A DNA stretch of 64,000 nt from Pseudanabaena sp. PCC 7367 (GTDB lineage Bacteria > Cyanobacteriota > Cyanobacteriia > Pseudanabaenales > Pseudanabaenaceae). The position numbers were made by a program, and so were the translations under genes. Below, in pieces: positions 1 through 8,887 of this stretch. Where the stretch lies: the NCBI RefSeq assembly GCF_000317065.1, contig NC_019701.1, positions 2,800,001 to 2,864,000 of the forward strand, read 5' to 3'. Each line of letters begins with the position of its first letter. The stretch's first letter is position 1. Under the pieces are notes generated by a model that saw nothing but the letters and a program-made list of their open reading frames with translations, was not told where the DNA came from and did not search any database.

Positions 1-379
1 GCCTTAGAAAGTAATCAAAGCCAATCTAGTTAGTAGCGATATTACTCTGTGCTTGATCTTAATTACTTGATAATTACTTGATCTTAGCGCTCATCTCAGC
101 GATCAACTATTAAGGCATAAGGCAAGCGCCACAGCTTTATATTAGAGAGCCAAGATATTAGGGAATCAAGCAATTGGGATTAATCATAGCCTAGACTCAG
201 GCGATCGCCCTCTCAAAATTGCTAGCTCATCTTAAACGGTCAGGTAAACCCAAAAAGCAAATCTTACTACATTCAAAATAAATTTAAACCAGATTTAGCG
301 CTTGCTGATTATTCCTAGTCTGCCATATTGGATTAAGTGCATAGACTACAGGTATTAACAATCTAACAATCACTAAGCT
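1..379. other. intergenic, nothing recognised
   Basis: No convincing reading frame is present. The stretch holds a short direct repeat (TTGATCTTA at about 53-61 and 79-87) and one HIP1-like octamer near 203. It lies downstream of the minus-strand thrB gene and may contain its 3' end, but I see no clear terminator. Confidence 0.4.
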
Positions 380-1288
380 TTAGCTAGACTTGACCTTTGC
401 ACCATCATTGGCGATCGCCAAACACTTACCGATCGCATTGACCCCTGAACCCTGCCAGGTATCACACATAGCCGACATGATTAATTCTATTTTAGCCGGA
501 TTGCCCAGTGCTAGCAGAGTTGGCCCCGCGCCAGAGATCACTACACCATAGGCTCCGGCGGCGATCGCGGCTTTTTGTACTGTCTCCATGTGGGGGATCA
601 AATTCTGGCGGTAGGGCTGATGTAGTTTATCCTGCAAGGCCGAGCTTAACCAACTTGGATTAGCATTTACCAATGCCTGGGTCAGGAGTGCCAGATGGGA
701 GGCATTAAACACCGCATCTTTCATCGGTACCTCCTTCGGCAAAACCTGTCTTGCCTTCACGGTGGATAATTCCATATCTGGGATCGCCACCGCCACGGCC
801 AGATCTTGATGCCAATCGATCGCACACATCTCCCAACCACCATCGCTACCAGAAGCCACCAATTGACAACCACCCAACATCGCCGGAGCCACATTATCGG
901 GATGTCCTTCCATCTCGATCGCCAATTGCAAAACTTCTTGGTCAGACAAAGGTGATCCAGCCAGCAAATTAGCACCAATCATGCCGCCGACGATCGCCGT
1001 GGCCGAACTACCCAACCCCCGCGCCAATGGCACCTGCACATCCATATGCAGCGAAATAATTGGTTTTGGTTGCTGGATTTGCTCAAAGACGCGCTCAAAG
1101 CTCTGGTAGATTAAATTATTTTTATTCTTCGCCACCTTATCTGCATAGGGGCCAGAGGCCGTTAGCTTCAGCTCTGGGGCGATCGCAAATTCAAATACGT
1201 TGTATAGACTCAGGGCTGCTCCCAGGCAGTCAAAGCCAGGGCCCAGATTGCCGGTGGTGGCAGGAATTGCAACGGTATAGGAAGACAT
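380..1288 (-). CDS. thrB: homoserine kinase
   Basis: ThrB phosphorylates L-homoserine with ATP to O-phosphohomoserine, the step before threonine synthase; it is a soluble GHMP-family kinase. The 302 residues match the usual family length. Visible motifs are the N-terminal substrate segment PATTGNLGPGFDCLG, the GHMP phosphate-binding loop PLARGLGSSATA near residue 88, and the C-terminal glycine motif VISGAGPTLLAL. The ATG at 1288 directly precedes SSYTVAIPAT, the conserved family start. It appears monocistronic: the next gene upstream (gloA) is 600 bp away and separated by a hairpin. The family identification is firm. Confidence 0.95.
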   Translation of the reverse strand: MSSYTVAIPATTGNLGPGFDCLGAALSLYNVFEFAIAPELKLTASGPYADKVAKNKNNLIYQSFERVFEQIQQPKPIISLHMDVQVPLARGLGSSATAIVGGMIGANLLAGSPLSDQEVLQLAIEMEGHPDNVAPAMLGGCQLVASGSDGGWEMCAIDWHQDLAVAVAIPDMELSTVKARQVLPKEVPMKDAVFNASHLALLTQALVNANPSWLSSALQDKLHQPYRQNLIPHMETVQKAAIAAGAYGVVISGAGPTLLALGNPAKIELIMSAMCDTWQGSGVNAIGKCLAIANDGAKVKSS

Positions 1289-1887
1289 GAATGGATAATC
1301 CGCCTCTGGGGTAATTATGGTTCAGCCAAATATAATACTAGCTCTATGGCTACAGTCCAAATTATTTGTCTGCTTGAGGTATGCGGTATGGGGCGATTGC
1401 GATCGTCTTGCCTTTTTGAGTTTTTTTGAGCCTAGAGCCAACTGTCCACCATTCGCCCTAGATTGATCGCTCCAGTTAATTACAATCAATGCTGTTTAAG
1501 CCAAAGCATCCCCGATGCACATTAGACATATCAGACATATCAGGCACATACGCATGATTAAGCTCTAATTAGGCTCTGGGGTTTCTTAGCCATGATTAGA
1601 AGTAGTTAAGCAGACTTGGGTAAACAGGTTTATATAAGATCATCTTTACGGCCAGTCAAAGTAAAACCCTACCCAATAATGACAGGGTAAGGTTTTTCAA
1701 GATTCTGTCAAGGGATTTTAGCTTTGCTTAATAGATCTAGCTAAAAAACTAGCCGCAATTTAAGCTGACGATCGCTCCTCTGCAATTGTTGATCGACATA
1801 TCGATTTTGCTCAATATCTCGCTGAGCAGTAGGTACAGGCGATCGCCAAACTCGCATATAATCCCCATCGAGTTATTGCTTAATTTA
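1289..1887. other. intergenic between thrB and gloA
   Basis: Apart from the hairpin at 1663-1697 I see no gene. A minus-strand open frame at about 1749-1934 overlaps the end of gloA and has no recognisable protein features. Confidence 0.4.
1663..1697. terminator. strong hairpin terminator, probably for gloA
   Basis: A 12-bp stem (1663-1674 paired with 1685-1696, 11 of 12 matching) with a 10-nt loop. T-runs occur at both outer edges, so it could work in either direction. It lies about 190 nt downstream of gloA on the minus strand and upstream of thrB, so it probably insulates the two. Confidence 0.65.
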
Positions 1888-2325
1888 TTACGTTGAGCTA
1901 ATTGCCGGCTCCCGATCGCTGGTCGCAGATTCACTATTTTGGGGCTTGGTTTGAATTAGCTCGATCTTATAGCCGTCTGGGTCTTCCACAAACGCGATCT
2001 CAGTGGTGCCATGCTTCATCGGCCCTGGCTCACGGGTTACTTTGCCACCCCTTGCCTTAATCTCCGCACAAGCTTTGTAAATATCCTCAATCCCCAGGGC
2101 AATATGCCCATAACCATTACCCAGATCATATTTGTCTGTGTCCCAGTTATAGGTTAGCTCGATTGCCGGGTGGGTGGCCTCATCGCCAAACCCTACAAAA
2201 GCTAGCGTAAACTTACCGCCAGGGTAGTCCTTGCGCCGTAATAATTGCATCCCCAAAACTTCGCAATAAAAGCTGATTGAGCGATCGAGATCGCCAACTC
2301 GAATCATGGTATGTAGAATTCTCAT
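1888..2325 (-). CDS. gloA: lactoylglutathione lyase (glyoxalase I)
   Basis: Glyoxalase I isomerises the hemithioacetal of methylglyoxal and glutathione to S-lactoylglutathione, a cytosolic detoxification step. The four metal ligands of the bacterial enzyme are all present at the expected spacing: H5, E56, H74 and E122. The core ends near residue 125, followed by a polar tail of about 20 residues that looks dispensable. The ATG at 2325 begins [13 protein letters not shown], the standard start of the family. The gene stands alone, with the candidate terminator at 1663-1697 downstream. Confidence 0.95.
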   Translation of the reverse strand: MRILHTMIRVGDLDRSISFYCEVLGMQLLRRKDYPGGKFTLAFVGFGDEATHPAIELTYNWDTDKYDLGNGYGHIALGIEDIYKACAEIKARGGKVTREPGPMKHGTTEIAFVEDPDGYKIELIQTKPQNSESATSDREPAISST

Positions 2326-2621
2326 TTGTAGTATTTCTCAGGTAGTTAAGTTATCCATACTTTGCCCATATTACTAAATAGGCATTTAATCGATCATAGC
2401 GCCGATTCAAAATCCCTTCTTTGCAACTAGAACACAACCGGACACAACCGGACACAACCATGCAAATTATGATCGTTGCCACGCCGATCGAATAAGCACC
2501 AGCGATCGGGCAAACTGATCCCGCACATACCCCGAACATACCTTTGATATTTTTGATATCTAAAATGCTAATATTTCTAACTTTGCATCATGCAATGCCA
2601 ACTTTTTGACCTAACCACTAA

Positions 2622-3866
2622 TTAACCACTAATGATCCGTTTGGTTGTAGTCAAGCTTTCCAGGTTAATCGCGCCGGCATAGCGAGAAGCACCACGACTC
2701 TTCAGGCTCGACATCCCCAACAAAATCTGGGCACTGCCGCCCTGGGGCAAGTCGCGGCGGTGGCTAAACTGATTGCTGGCATTGATATAAATATTGCTGC
2801 TATTAATGCGATCGCTGAATTCATGGGTCTCTGAAAGCGAATCGGTTAAAAGTACATCGGCATGGCCACTGCTATATTGATTGATCCAGGCGATCGCTGC
2901 TTCTAGATCATCCACCACCTTAATCGCCATAGTCTGATTTAAATAGGCTTTGCCCCACTCACTCTCTAGGGTCACTTCCTCTAATAATTGATCGCCATGA
3001 TTGCGGCTATAGGCCACGGTTACATCACAACCCTTGAGGCGCATATTACGTTTCTGGAGCGTAGCCAGCCATTTAATTAAGCCGCGATCGAGCCAACTAC
3101 GATGCACTACCACTTTTTCGATCGCATTAACCGCCTCTGGATCACCTTCAAAACTAGCGATCACAATCCGATGTACCGCTTTCAGGCTACCGGAATCCGA
3201 CAAATATAAATAGCAATTACCCATCACAGTTGGCAACACTGACACAGTTGCCTGTTTACATACCTGTTGTACAAAAATCGGCCTGCCATAGGGAATGACC
3301 AATCGTAAATATCGCTCTTGGGTCAACAAATCCTTCAGCGGACTACCCTCTGGTGCCACCAATGCAGTTGCCTCGGGTAAATCACAATCGGCCAGCACCA
3401 TCTTAGCAATTTGGGCGATCGCCTGCTGAGAATGGCTAATTTCATTGCCCCCTTTCAGGATCAAACTATTGCCAACCTTAATGCACATACCGATCGCAAT
3501 TAAAGCTAGTTGAGGGAAAGCTTCATACACTAGGGCGATCGTGCCCAGGGGCACCCGCTTATAACCATATTGCACCAATTGATTCAAAAGTGGACTCGGA
3601 GCCTGAGCCAGATGCTCTAAACATTCGGCAATCCCCAACAATCGCTCTGGGGTCAGCTTTAGCCATTCCAAGAGTGTTTCCGAGATCGCCATTTCCCGAC
3701 TTGCTTCTAGATCAAGGGTATTTGCCTCCAAAATTAAGTTTCGCTCTTGTTTGACTGCGATCGCTAACTTACGAATTGCCTGGTTTTTTTCCTCAATATC
3801 AAGCCTTGCTAGCTCTAGCGAAGCAACATGAGCGTGATAGACGAAACCAATTAGATCGTCTGGCAT
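2622..3866 (-). CDS. ProA-like protein (gamma-glutamyl phosphate reductase paralogue) lacking the catalytic Cys
   Basis: The 414 residues align along their full length with ProA, the NADPH-dependent reductase that makes glutamate-5-semialdehyde for proline synthesis. Recognisable segments include KRVPLGTIALVYEAFP (103-118), GNSLILKGGNE (132-142), GNCYLYLSDS (216-225), SGHADVLLTDS and YINASNQF. However, the active-site segment that usually reads RPGVCNALE here reads DPEAVNAIE, so the catalytic cysteine position is V246. The normal IPRGG dinucleotide/phosphate segment is IPYGR (191-195). The frame is otherwise intact, so this looks like a maintained but catalytically altered paralogue, not a decaying gene. 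A conventional proA would have to lie elsewhere. Start: the ATG at 3866 gives the only reasonable family-length N-terminus. Confidence 0.85.
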   Translation of the reverse strand: MPDDLIGFVYHAHVASLELARLDIEEKNQAIRKLAIAVKQERNLILEANTLDLEASREMAISETLLEWLKLTPERLLGIAECLEHLAQAPSPLLNQLVQYGYKRVPLGTIALVYEAFPQLALIAIGMCIKVGNSLILKGGNEISHSQQAIAQIAKMVLADCDLPEATALVAPEGSPLKDLLTQERYLRLVIPYGRPIFVQQVCKQATVSVLPTVMGNCYLYLSDSGSLKAVHRIVIASFEGDPEAVNAIEKVVVHRSWLDRGLIKWLATLQKRNMRLKGCDVTVAYSRNHGDQLLEEVTLESEWGKAYLNQTMAIKVVDDLEAAIAWINQYSSGHADVLLTDSLSETHEFSDRINSSNIYINASNQFSHRRDLPQGGSAQILLGMSSLKSRGASRYAGAINLESLTTTKRIISG

Positions 3867-4320
3867 GGTTATCTGCCACCTAAGTTTTATATTTGTTCAC
3901 TATTTTTGCAGCCGACAATGGCCAGAGATGGAGAATCTCGTTTAATCAGTAATCTACCGCAAATTTTGGATTTGGAATAGCTAACCATGATTGTGATCGT
4001 TAATGTGGTCTAGAGATCATCTTTTCACTTTACCTGAGTAGAACACAGGTAGTAACATTAAAGCCGCTTAGAATTACCCCTAATAGGCAATGGTAAGAAT
4101 GATGAGCCCAATATCTCACCAAAGTCTGGGCTTAGCAGCAGAGAATTACAATTTCAGCCGCTATTTGAGCATTTAGGCAAGAAGTCTATGGATGAATTGA
4201 GCTTTGCTTTATATCTTTGTACATTTTGTGCAGTAGCTGAGATGGTTGGTAGGGAGCCAACCTGAATGAAATAGAACCACCACAAAAATGCTGGAACTTC
4301 CAATGCTGCGATCGATCCAG
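3867..4320. other. intergenic with small hairpins
   Basis: No gene seen. Two small perfect hairpins are visible: TACCTG/CAGGTA (4031-4036 with 4046-4051) and GGTTGG/CCAACC (4244-4249 with 4257-4262). Neither has a T-run. A short non-coding transcript is possible but unsupported. Confidence 0.3.
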
Positions 4321-4692
4321 CTAATCAAATATGATATTGACCAGAAATGCCACCAGCCAAATTGCCGCAACCCCCGCTAACACAATCAAGATTGCTTTTA
4401 TCATCAATCGTAATGGGAATTCTAGGGGGTATTTAGAACCCATATTTTTGGTGGTTTGCCATTTAGTACCAATCCACTGCCAGGCACGCCGATAGGGATC
4501 GATACCACCAAGTTGCACCAGGCTATAGCCATTATCTTCAACGACAAAGATCAAAGAACAGCGATCGCAACCAAAAGCATCGGTCAAAACGATCGGATTG
4601 ATCCTGGCCTTGCGACGACAAGGACATGGATAGGCTTGCTGCTGATCTATCTTTTGGGCTTTGTGTATTTGCACAGAGATGAGGAGAGGCAA
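4321..4692 (-). CDS. zinc-ribbon, single-TM conserved cyanobacterial protein
   Basis: A 123-residue protein with an N-terminal zinc-ribbon pattern (CPC...C-x2-C: residues around YPCPCRRK and FGCDRC) and a C-terminal membrane segment (about 95-120, rich in I/L/V/A). Between them lie GYSLVQLGGIDPYRRAWQW and a short basic stretch. This arrangement fits a small conserved cyanobacterial family of unknown function, anchored in the membrane with a cytosolic metal-binding domain. The first ~20 residues before YPCPC are poorly supported and the true start may be internal. No operon partner is evident. No function is assigned. Confidence 0.7.
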   Translation of the reverse strand: MPLLISVQIHKAQKIDQQQAYPCPCRRKARINPIVLTDAFGCDRCSLIFVVEDNGYSLVQLGGIDPYRRAWQWIGTKWQTTKNMGSKYPLEFPLRLMIKAILIVLAGVAAIWLVAFLVNIIFD

Positions 4693-4826
4693 GGATTGAG
4701 TAAATGGATTACTTCAAAAATTCTAGCATCGCCGTTTAAATGCAAAAGTGTCCATTACAAACATCTCTATCCATAAATCCAAAATTAGAGTATGATTACA
4801 TACTGCATAGCATCGAATTGCAAAAA

Positions 4827-4907
4827 GCGGATGTGGCGGAATTGGTAGACGCGCTAGATTTAGGTTCTAGTATCTTTGATGTGGAGGTTCGAGTCCTCTC
4901 ATCCGCA
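4827..4907 (+). tRNA. tRNA-Leu(UAG)
   Basis: A complete 81-nt class II cloverleaf. The acceptor arm GCGGATG pairs with CATCCGC (4900-4906), discriminator A. The anticodon stem CTAGA/TCTAG encloses loop TTTAGGT with anticodon TAG. A variable arm and a T-arm with GGTTCGAGTCC are present. CCA is not encoded. Confidence 0.97.
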
Positions 4908-5223
4908 TTAATTAAAAAATAGACTTGGCTAAACCTGGGTTCTATAGATATTGGCGATCGCTTCAAAAGCTTATATCTTATCTATCTATCTATAAAAATC
5001 CCAATTAAATATATTGAGTAAAAAAATATTGAGTAAAAAACACCACCATTATTGCTAGCCATGCAGTGCGCTCGTGGTCGATCCACAGGATTTGATATTA
5101 GTGAGCAATATTTTTGATCGACTTGAATCAAACTGATGTTAGCTAAATAAGCTAGCTCTATAACTAAGCAAACCCAAACAATCTAGCTAGAATTAAGCAC
5201 AGCACCTTAATTGTTAAGCATCT
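4908..5223. other. intergenic with a 15-bp perfect tandem duplication
   Basis: Between tRNA-Leu and the TetR-fusion gene. It contains two exact copies of ATATTGAGTAAAAAA (5011-5025 and 5026-5040) and a short TCTA microsatellite just before them. No gene seen. Confidence 0.5.
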
Positions 5224-6453
5224 TCAAGCATCCAGGGCGATCGCCTGATTGATCGCTTGTTTCTCCTGCACCCGATTTTGGTACAACTTAACCTCAGAAG
5301 GTCTAAGCCCGCTGATAATGCGGAAATTATCCGCTTCCATACCCCGCATCAACATTTCAATTCCCCAGGTATGACGGGTTTGCTCTAAGGCAATCTCGCT
5401 CCCATCTGGATTACGCAAATCCCGACACCAATCAAACCAAAATCGTTGCAGATCCTCCACCCGGATCGGTCGATGCTCATCCACCAAAAACATCGCCTCC
5501 TGGCTATCTTTACGATTTTTGAGGTAGGTTGCCAGGGGACTACTCTTAGCGGAACCATAACGATGCCCCAGAATCTTATTATTGATTGGCACCACCCGTT
5601 CATTGGTGGACTGCGCTGAATTTTGCCCATCAAGGCGATCGCTATCGCTACCACCAATCCGCAATAGCCTGGCCTTTTCGCTAACCAAAATGTCTTGACG
5701 ACGCAACCGCACTAATTCTTCAACCTTGATCCCAGTGGCAAACAACAAATAGGCGATCGCATAGGGCATTGCGCCTTGCTGTTTAGCATTAAGCATAATT
5801 TTGCGCACAGTTGCTTCAGGGATTTCGTTCAGGTTACTAACCTGATCAAGATTCTGGCCAACCAGATCAACCAAAGTATTAATAAAATCATCCTGATTCG
5901 ACCAGATCGCCTGGGCATCACTGGTCAGGGCAATCACGGCATAGCCCATGATGCAGGTATTAATTAACGCAGCTAGCTTGAGCGGTGGTACTGGCAAATC
6001 TAGATCAGCCTGGGTGATCAATTCCTTAAGGGCATGGGAAATCGATTGATTGACCTGCACTACCCCTTGTGCCAAAGCCTGTTTACTGGCGGCAGGGTAT
6101 TGACCAGCCTCGCCCACCAGCGATCGCAACAATTCCGGCACACTTTCCAGCGCATGTACCGAACTTTTGATGTAATAGCTTAAAAAACGGCTAAGATCGC
6201 CTTCACTCGACACACCAGAAATCATCAAAGACTCCCCGACCTGTGTAAGCAGCAAATATTTTTGCAAACATTCTTGCAACACTGCTAATAGTAACCCATG
6301 CTTGTTACCGAAATGACGAAACAGCGTAACTTCATTGATCGCCGCCTGCTCAGAAATCTGCCGTGTTGTAGTCTCGGTAATTCCCTGGCGTGCAAATAGT
6401 TCTAATGCAGTATTGATAATTCTTTGACGAGTCGGAACACGAGTTGCAGCCAT
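5224..6453 (-). CDS. TetR-family regulator fused to a degenerate tyrosine-recombinase domain
   Basis: Counting from the chosen ATG (6453) the protein has 409 residues. Residues about 8-55 form a TetR helix-turn-helix (TTRQISEQAAINEVTLFRHF); residues about 65-200 look like a TetR ligand/dimer domain. Residues about 212-395 resemble the catalytic domain of phage-type integrases: ATGIKVEELVRLRRQDI matches box I but with K for the catalytic Arg, LEQTRHTWG matches the HxxR box with E for His, GH is GL, and the Tyr position (KLYQNRV) is kept. Most catalytic residues are lost, so strand exchange is unlikely and a DNA-binding or dimerisation role is more plausible. The frame opens upstream to 6543, but that start would run into the palindromes at 6481-6497 and 6539-6555; MAATRVPTRQRI is a typical TetR start. 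It is divergent from desC, suggesting control of lipid desaturation. Confidence 0.82.
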   Translation of the reverse strand: MAATRVPTRQRIINTALELFARQGITETTTRQISEQAAINEVTLFRHFGNKHGLLLAVLQECLQKYLLLTQVGESLMISGVSSEGDLSRFLSYYIKSSVHALESVPELLRSLVGEAGQYPAASKQALAQGVVQVNQSISHALKELITQADLDLPVPPLKLAALINTCIMGYAVIALTSDAQAIWSNQDDFINTLVDLVGQNLDQVSNLNEIPEATVRKIMLNAKQQGAMPYAIAYLLFATGIKVEELVRLRRQDILVSEKARLLRIGGSDSDRLDGQNSAQSTNERVVPINNKILGHRYGSAKSSPLATYLKNRKDSQEAMFLVDEHRPIRVEDLQRFWFDWCRDLRNPDGSEIALEQTRHTWGIEMLMRGMEADNFRIISGLRPSEVKLYQNRVQEKQAINQAIALDA

Positions 6454-6480
6454 ACAAGATTCAGAAGAGATTATTAAATG

Positions 6481-6497
6481 TGCAAGTGTTGCTTGCA
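6481..6497. promoter_or_regulatory. candidate TetR operator, copy 1
   Basis: A 17-bp imperfect palindrome TGCAAGTG-T-TGCTTGCA (6 of 8 half-site pairs symmetrical), 27 bp upstream of the TetR-fusion start. It shares its left half exactly with the second palindrome at 6539-6555. Divergent TetR genes commonly bind such sites. The assignment is inferred. Confidence 0.6.
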
Positions 6498-6538
6498 TTA
6501 TTAACCATAGCAAGGTTACTCTGTTTGGAGTAGCAAAA

Positions 6539-6555
6539 TGCAAGTGTCACTTACA
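6539..6555. promoter_or_regulatory. candidate TetR operator, copy 2
   Basis: A 17-bp near-perfect palindrome TGCAAGTG-T-CACTTACA (7 of 8 half-site pairs), 58 bp from copy 1 and 163 bp upstream of desC. The pair sits in the divergent promoter region between the regulator and the desaturase, so one protein could control both genes. Confidence 0.65.
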
Positions 6556-6718
6556 TTAGTGCTATATTAAGTTAAGTAACAAGTTTTAGCTATAAACTTT
6601 TATATTTCAATAAAGTAACTAGCCCGCTCGTAAAGTTACAGCTAGCTGGGCTTAAAGATTTGCCAATACCAGCAGGAATTCACACTCACAACTTATTATC
6701 TATACTAAACAAAACCAA

Positions 6719-7600
6719 ATGACTTCTACTAGCTCGCAAGAACCGTTTAAGATGAGGTGGCAAGACCTTCACTGGGTCAGTGTTGCTTTTTTTAGCATTG
6801 TGCATATCGCTGCCGCGATCGGTGCCCCCTTCCTCTTTACCTGGAAGGCTCTAGGCGTAATGATTATTTTGCATTGGATGCTGGGTAGCTTGGGCATTTG
6901 CCTGGGTTATCACCGCATGCTCAGCCATCGTAGCTTTGATGTGCCTAAATGGCTAGAGCGGGTTTTTGTAACCCTCGGCGCAATGGCGATCGAAGGAGGA
7001 CCAATTTTTTGGGCTGGCACCCATCGGATGCACCACGGTTTTACCGAAGACACCGAAAGAGATCCCTACTCAGCTAAGCGCGGTTTGTGGTGGAGCCATA
7101 TGGGTTGGATTCTACGCGCCAGAGAAGACCATTTTGGCCTCGAAAGCAACAGAAGATTTACCCAGGATCTAATTAACGATCCCTACTATCTATTTCTGGA
7201 TCAGAACTTTTTGCTCTTGCAAATCCCCTTGGCTGCCATTCTTTTCTTAATTGGTCAAACCCAAGGTCAGGGATTAGAATTCATGTTCTATGGCGTGGTT
7301 GTTCGCGCTGTGTTCCTGTGGCATTCTACCTGGTTGATCAACTCCGCCTGCCACAAATGGGGCTACCGCAATTTTGCAGATGCCGATGACCACGCCACTA
7401 ATCTATGGTGGGCAGCGATTCTTACCTATGGTGAAGGCTGGCATAACAATCACCACATGTATCCTAAATCTGCCAAAGCCGGCTTAAATTGGTGGGAAAT
7501 TGACCTAACCTGGCAAGCGATCCGCTTCCTTAACTTCCTTGGTCTGGCTAAGAATATTCATATTGATAAGCCCTGGCAATCTAAACCAGCTAAGAGCTAG
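6719..7600 (+). CDS. desC: acyl-lipid delta-9 desaturase
   Basis: DesC introduces the first double bond (delta-9) into fatty acids esterified to membrane glycerolipids, using ferredoxin electrons; it is an integral membrane di-iron enzyme. The 293 residues carry the three histidine boxes: HRMLSH (65-70), HRMHH (102-106) and HNNHH (242-246), plus hydrophobic segments around 20-60, 80-92 and 165-205. The ATG at 6719 follows a long leader downstream of the two palindromes. It is divergent from the TetR-fusion gene, its likely regulator. Membrane fluidity and temperature response would be the natural context. Delta-9 specificity is from family knowledge. Confidence 0.93.
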   Translation: MTSTSSQEPFKMRWQDLHWVSVAFFSIVHIAAAIGAPFLFTWKALGVMIILHWMLGSLGICLGYHRMLSHRSFDVPKWLERVFVTLGAMAIEGGPIFWAGTHRMHHGFTEDTERDPYSAKRGLWWSHMGWILRAREDHFGLESNRRFTQDLINDPYYLFLDQNFLLLQIPLAAILFLIGQTQGQGLEFMFYGVVVRAVFLWHSTWLINSACHKWGYRNFADADDHATNLWWAAILTYGEGWHNNHHMYPKSAKAGLNWWEIDLTWQAIRFLNFLGLAKNIHIDKPWQSKPAKS

Positions 7601-8040
7601 CTGATTATTAATTAATTGATCGGGTGTTAACTGGGCAATTAGATTAATAAATAAATTTGGATGCAGCTATTGCAGAACCAGAGCTTGAGGCAAATGAGCT
7701 TGTAGCTTTAGCCAATATCTTTAAATAGACATACTCTCAGCCAGTTCAGTATAGTCTCAGATCAGCAGATAAGTTGAAGTAAGTGGATTCCTGTCTTGAC
7801 TAGCTGCTTTTGAAACTTTCAAAATTACTGATTATTTAGATTTATTAGATCCAGGTGGTTGATTGGTTGATTGGTTAAGCACCCAAGTTAACTGGATTGA
7901 GTGAGTCGATCGCTGCCAATTAGTTAATTTTGTTGCTGAATCAAACTAATAAATTTGTAATCATATAAGCAAGGGGTAGTGCCCCTTGTTTTTTTAGTTA
8001 GACCTGATTAATCCGATTGATTCTTTGTTGATGGAGGAGA
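7601..8040. other. intergenic after desC
   Basis: Long 3' region of desC with no recognisable gene. It contains a GATTGGTT tandem repeat near 7859-7876 and the terminator at 7970-7995. A 3'UTR-derived transcript is possible but unsupported. Confidence 0.4.
7970..7995 (+). terminator. rho-independent terminator
   Basis: A perfect 7-bp stem CAAGGGG/CCCCTTG (7970-7976 with 7982-7988), 5-nt loop, followed directly by seven T. It lies about 370 nt after desC and 45 nt before the GNAT gene, so it separates the two. Confidence 0.85.
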
Positions 8041-8505
8041 ATGGATAATCGTCGCATCAGATTTTGCGATCGCCACGATCAAATAGACATAGTTCAGCTT
8101 CAAGCCCTGTTTAACCTGGTGGCATTTTGGGCCAAAGAACGCAGTAGTGATGACCTGGCAATTGCGATCGGCAACTCTGATCCAGTGATTACGGTTTGGG
8201 ATGGGGACAAATTAATTGGCCATGCCCGGGCTACCTCCGACGGCATTTACCGCGCCACGATCTGGGACGTAATTATTCACCCCGATTATCAGGGCAGTGG
8301 CCTGGGGCGAAAGCTAGTCCAGACTGTTTTATCCCATCCAAAAGTGTGCAATGTTGAACGCACTTATCTGATGACAACCCATCAGCAAAGCTTTTATGCC
8401 AGGATTGGGTTTGAGCCTAATTCCAGCTCTACGATGGTATTGCATAATCAAGAAAATTCAATGTTGCGATCGCTTTTGCTGCAATCTTCCTGTGAGGTTG
8501 AATAG
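8041..8505 (+). CDS. GNAT-family N-acetyltransferase
   Basis: A 154-residue protein with the Gcn5-related acetyltransferase fold: a beta-hairpin (PVITVWDGDKLIGHARATSDG), the motif A region IWDVIIHPDYQGSGLGRKLVQTV with the acetyl-CoA loop QGSGLG (about 92-97), and motif B FYARIGFEP. It would acetylate an amine using acetyl-CoA; the substrate cannot be told from sequence. A good ribosome-binding site (GGAGGA, 8033-8038) supports the ATG. A terminator lies just upstream, so it has its own promoter, probably after 7995. Confidence 0.9.
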   Translation: MDNRRIRFCDRHDQIDIVQLQALFNLVAFWAKERSSDDLAIAIGNSDPVITVWDGDKLIGHARATSDGIYRATIWDVIIHPDYQGSGLGRKLVQTVLSHPKVCNVERTYLMTTHQQSFYARIGFEPNSSSTMVLHNQENSMLRSLLLQSSCEVE

Positions 8506-8689
8506 TGAGATGTTTAGACAGGAATAACCTGTATAACCCTGGGAACTTTAACTAGTCGATATTTATATCCCATAAATACTACTCTGGACAGTTTCGTAGG
8601 AGTAGGTAGGTTTCGTCCAAGTGGCTAGATAAATATAATTCACCTATGTTAAGTTTCTGTCATGTACTTAGGACGAGTGATTGGGACGA

Positions 8690-8833
8690 ATGACAATGAA
8701 ACTAAAACTGCAAGACTCGGCGATCGGCTTAGTGATTTTGATTCTGTTTATTGGTTTTGCCTTTGCGGGCTTTCGCATTTTGCATCGAGAAGGCTCATAT
8801 AATCACCGCAACACTTACTACTTGAACCAATAA
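8690..8833 (+). CDS. 47-aa single-TM micro-protein, copy A of a twin pair
   Basis: ATG ACA ATG opens a 47-codon frame. The product has a polar start (MTMKLKLQDS), one membrane segment (about residues 10-29, IGLVILILFIGFAFAG) and a short polar tail with GFRILHREGSYNHRNTYYL. The tail matches the 50-aa product at 9715-9867 (G-F/Y-RILH, then a glycine, then NT-Y/H-YL), so the two are paralogues flanking the GUN4-like gene. The start could be either ATG, at 8690 or 8696. I do not recognise the family. The conserved tail rather than just the TM argues that it is a real gene. Confidence 0.7.
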   Translation: MTMKLKLQDSAIGLVILILFIGFAFAGFRILHREGSYNHRNTYYLNQ

Positions 8834-8887
8834 ACCAATAGTATAGTTAGTGATCAGCCCAGATTGAATTAGCTGGATTAACTATTT

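Noticed and set aside
2351-2539. A 62-codon minus-strand frame with cysteines
   Set aside because: It includes the GGACACAACC micro-repeat and lacks a ribosome-binding site and homology; it is most likely spacer between gloA and proA-like genes.
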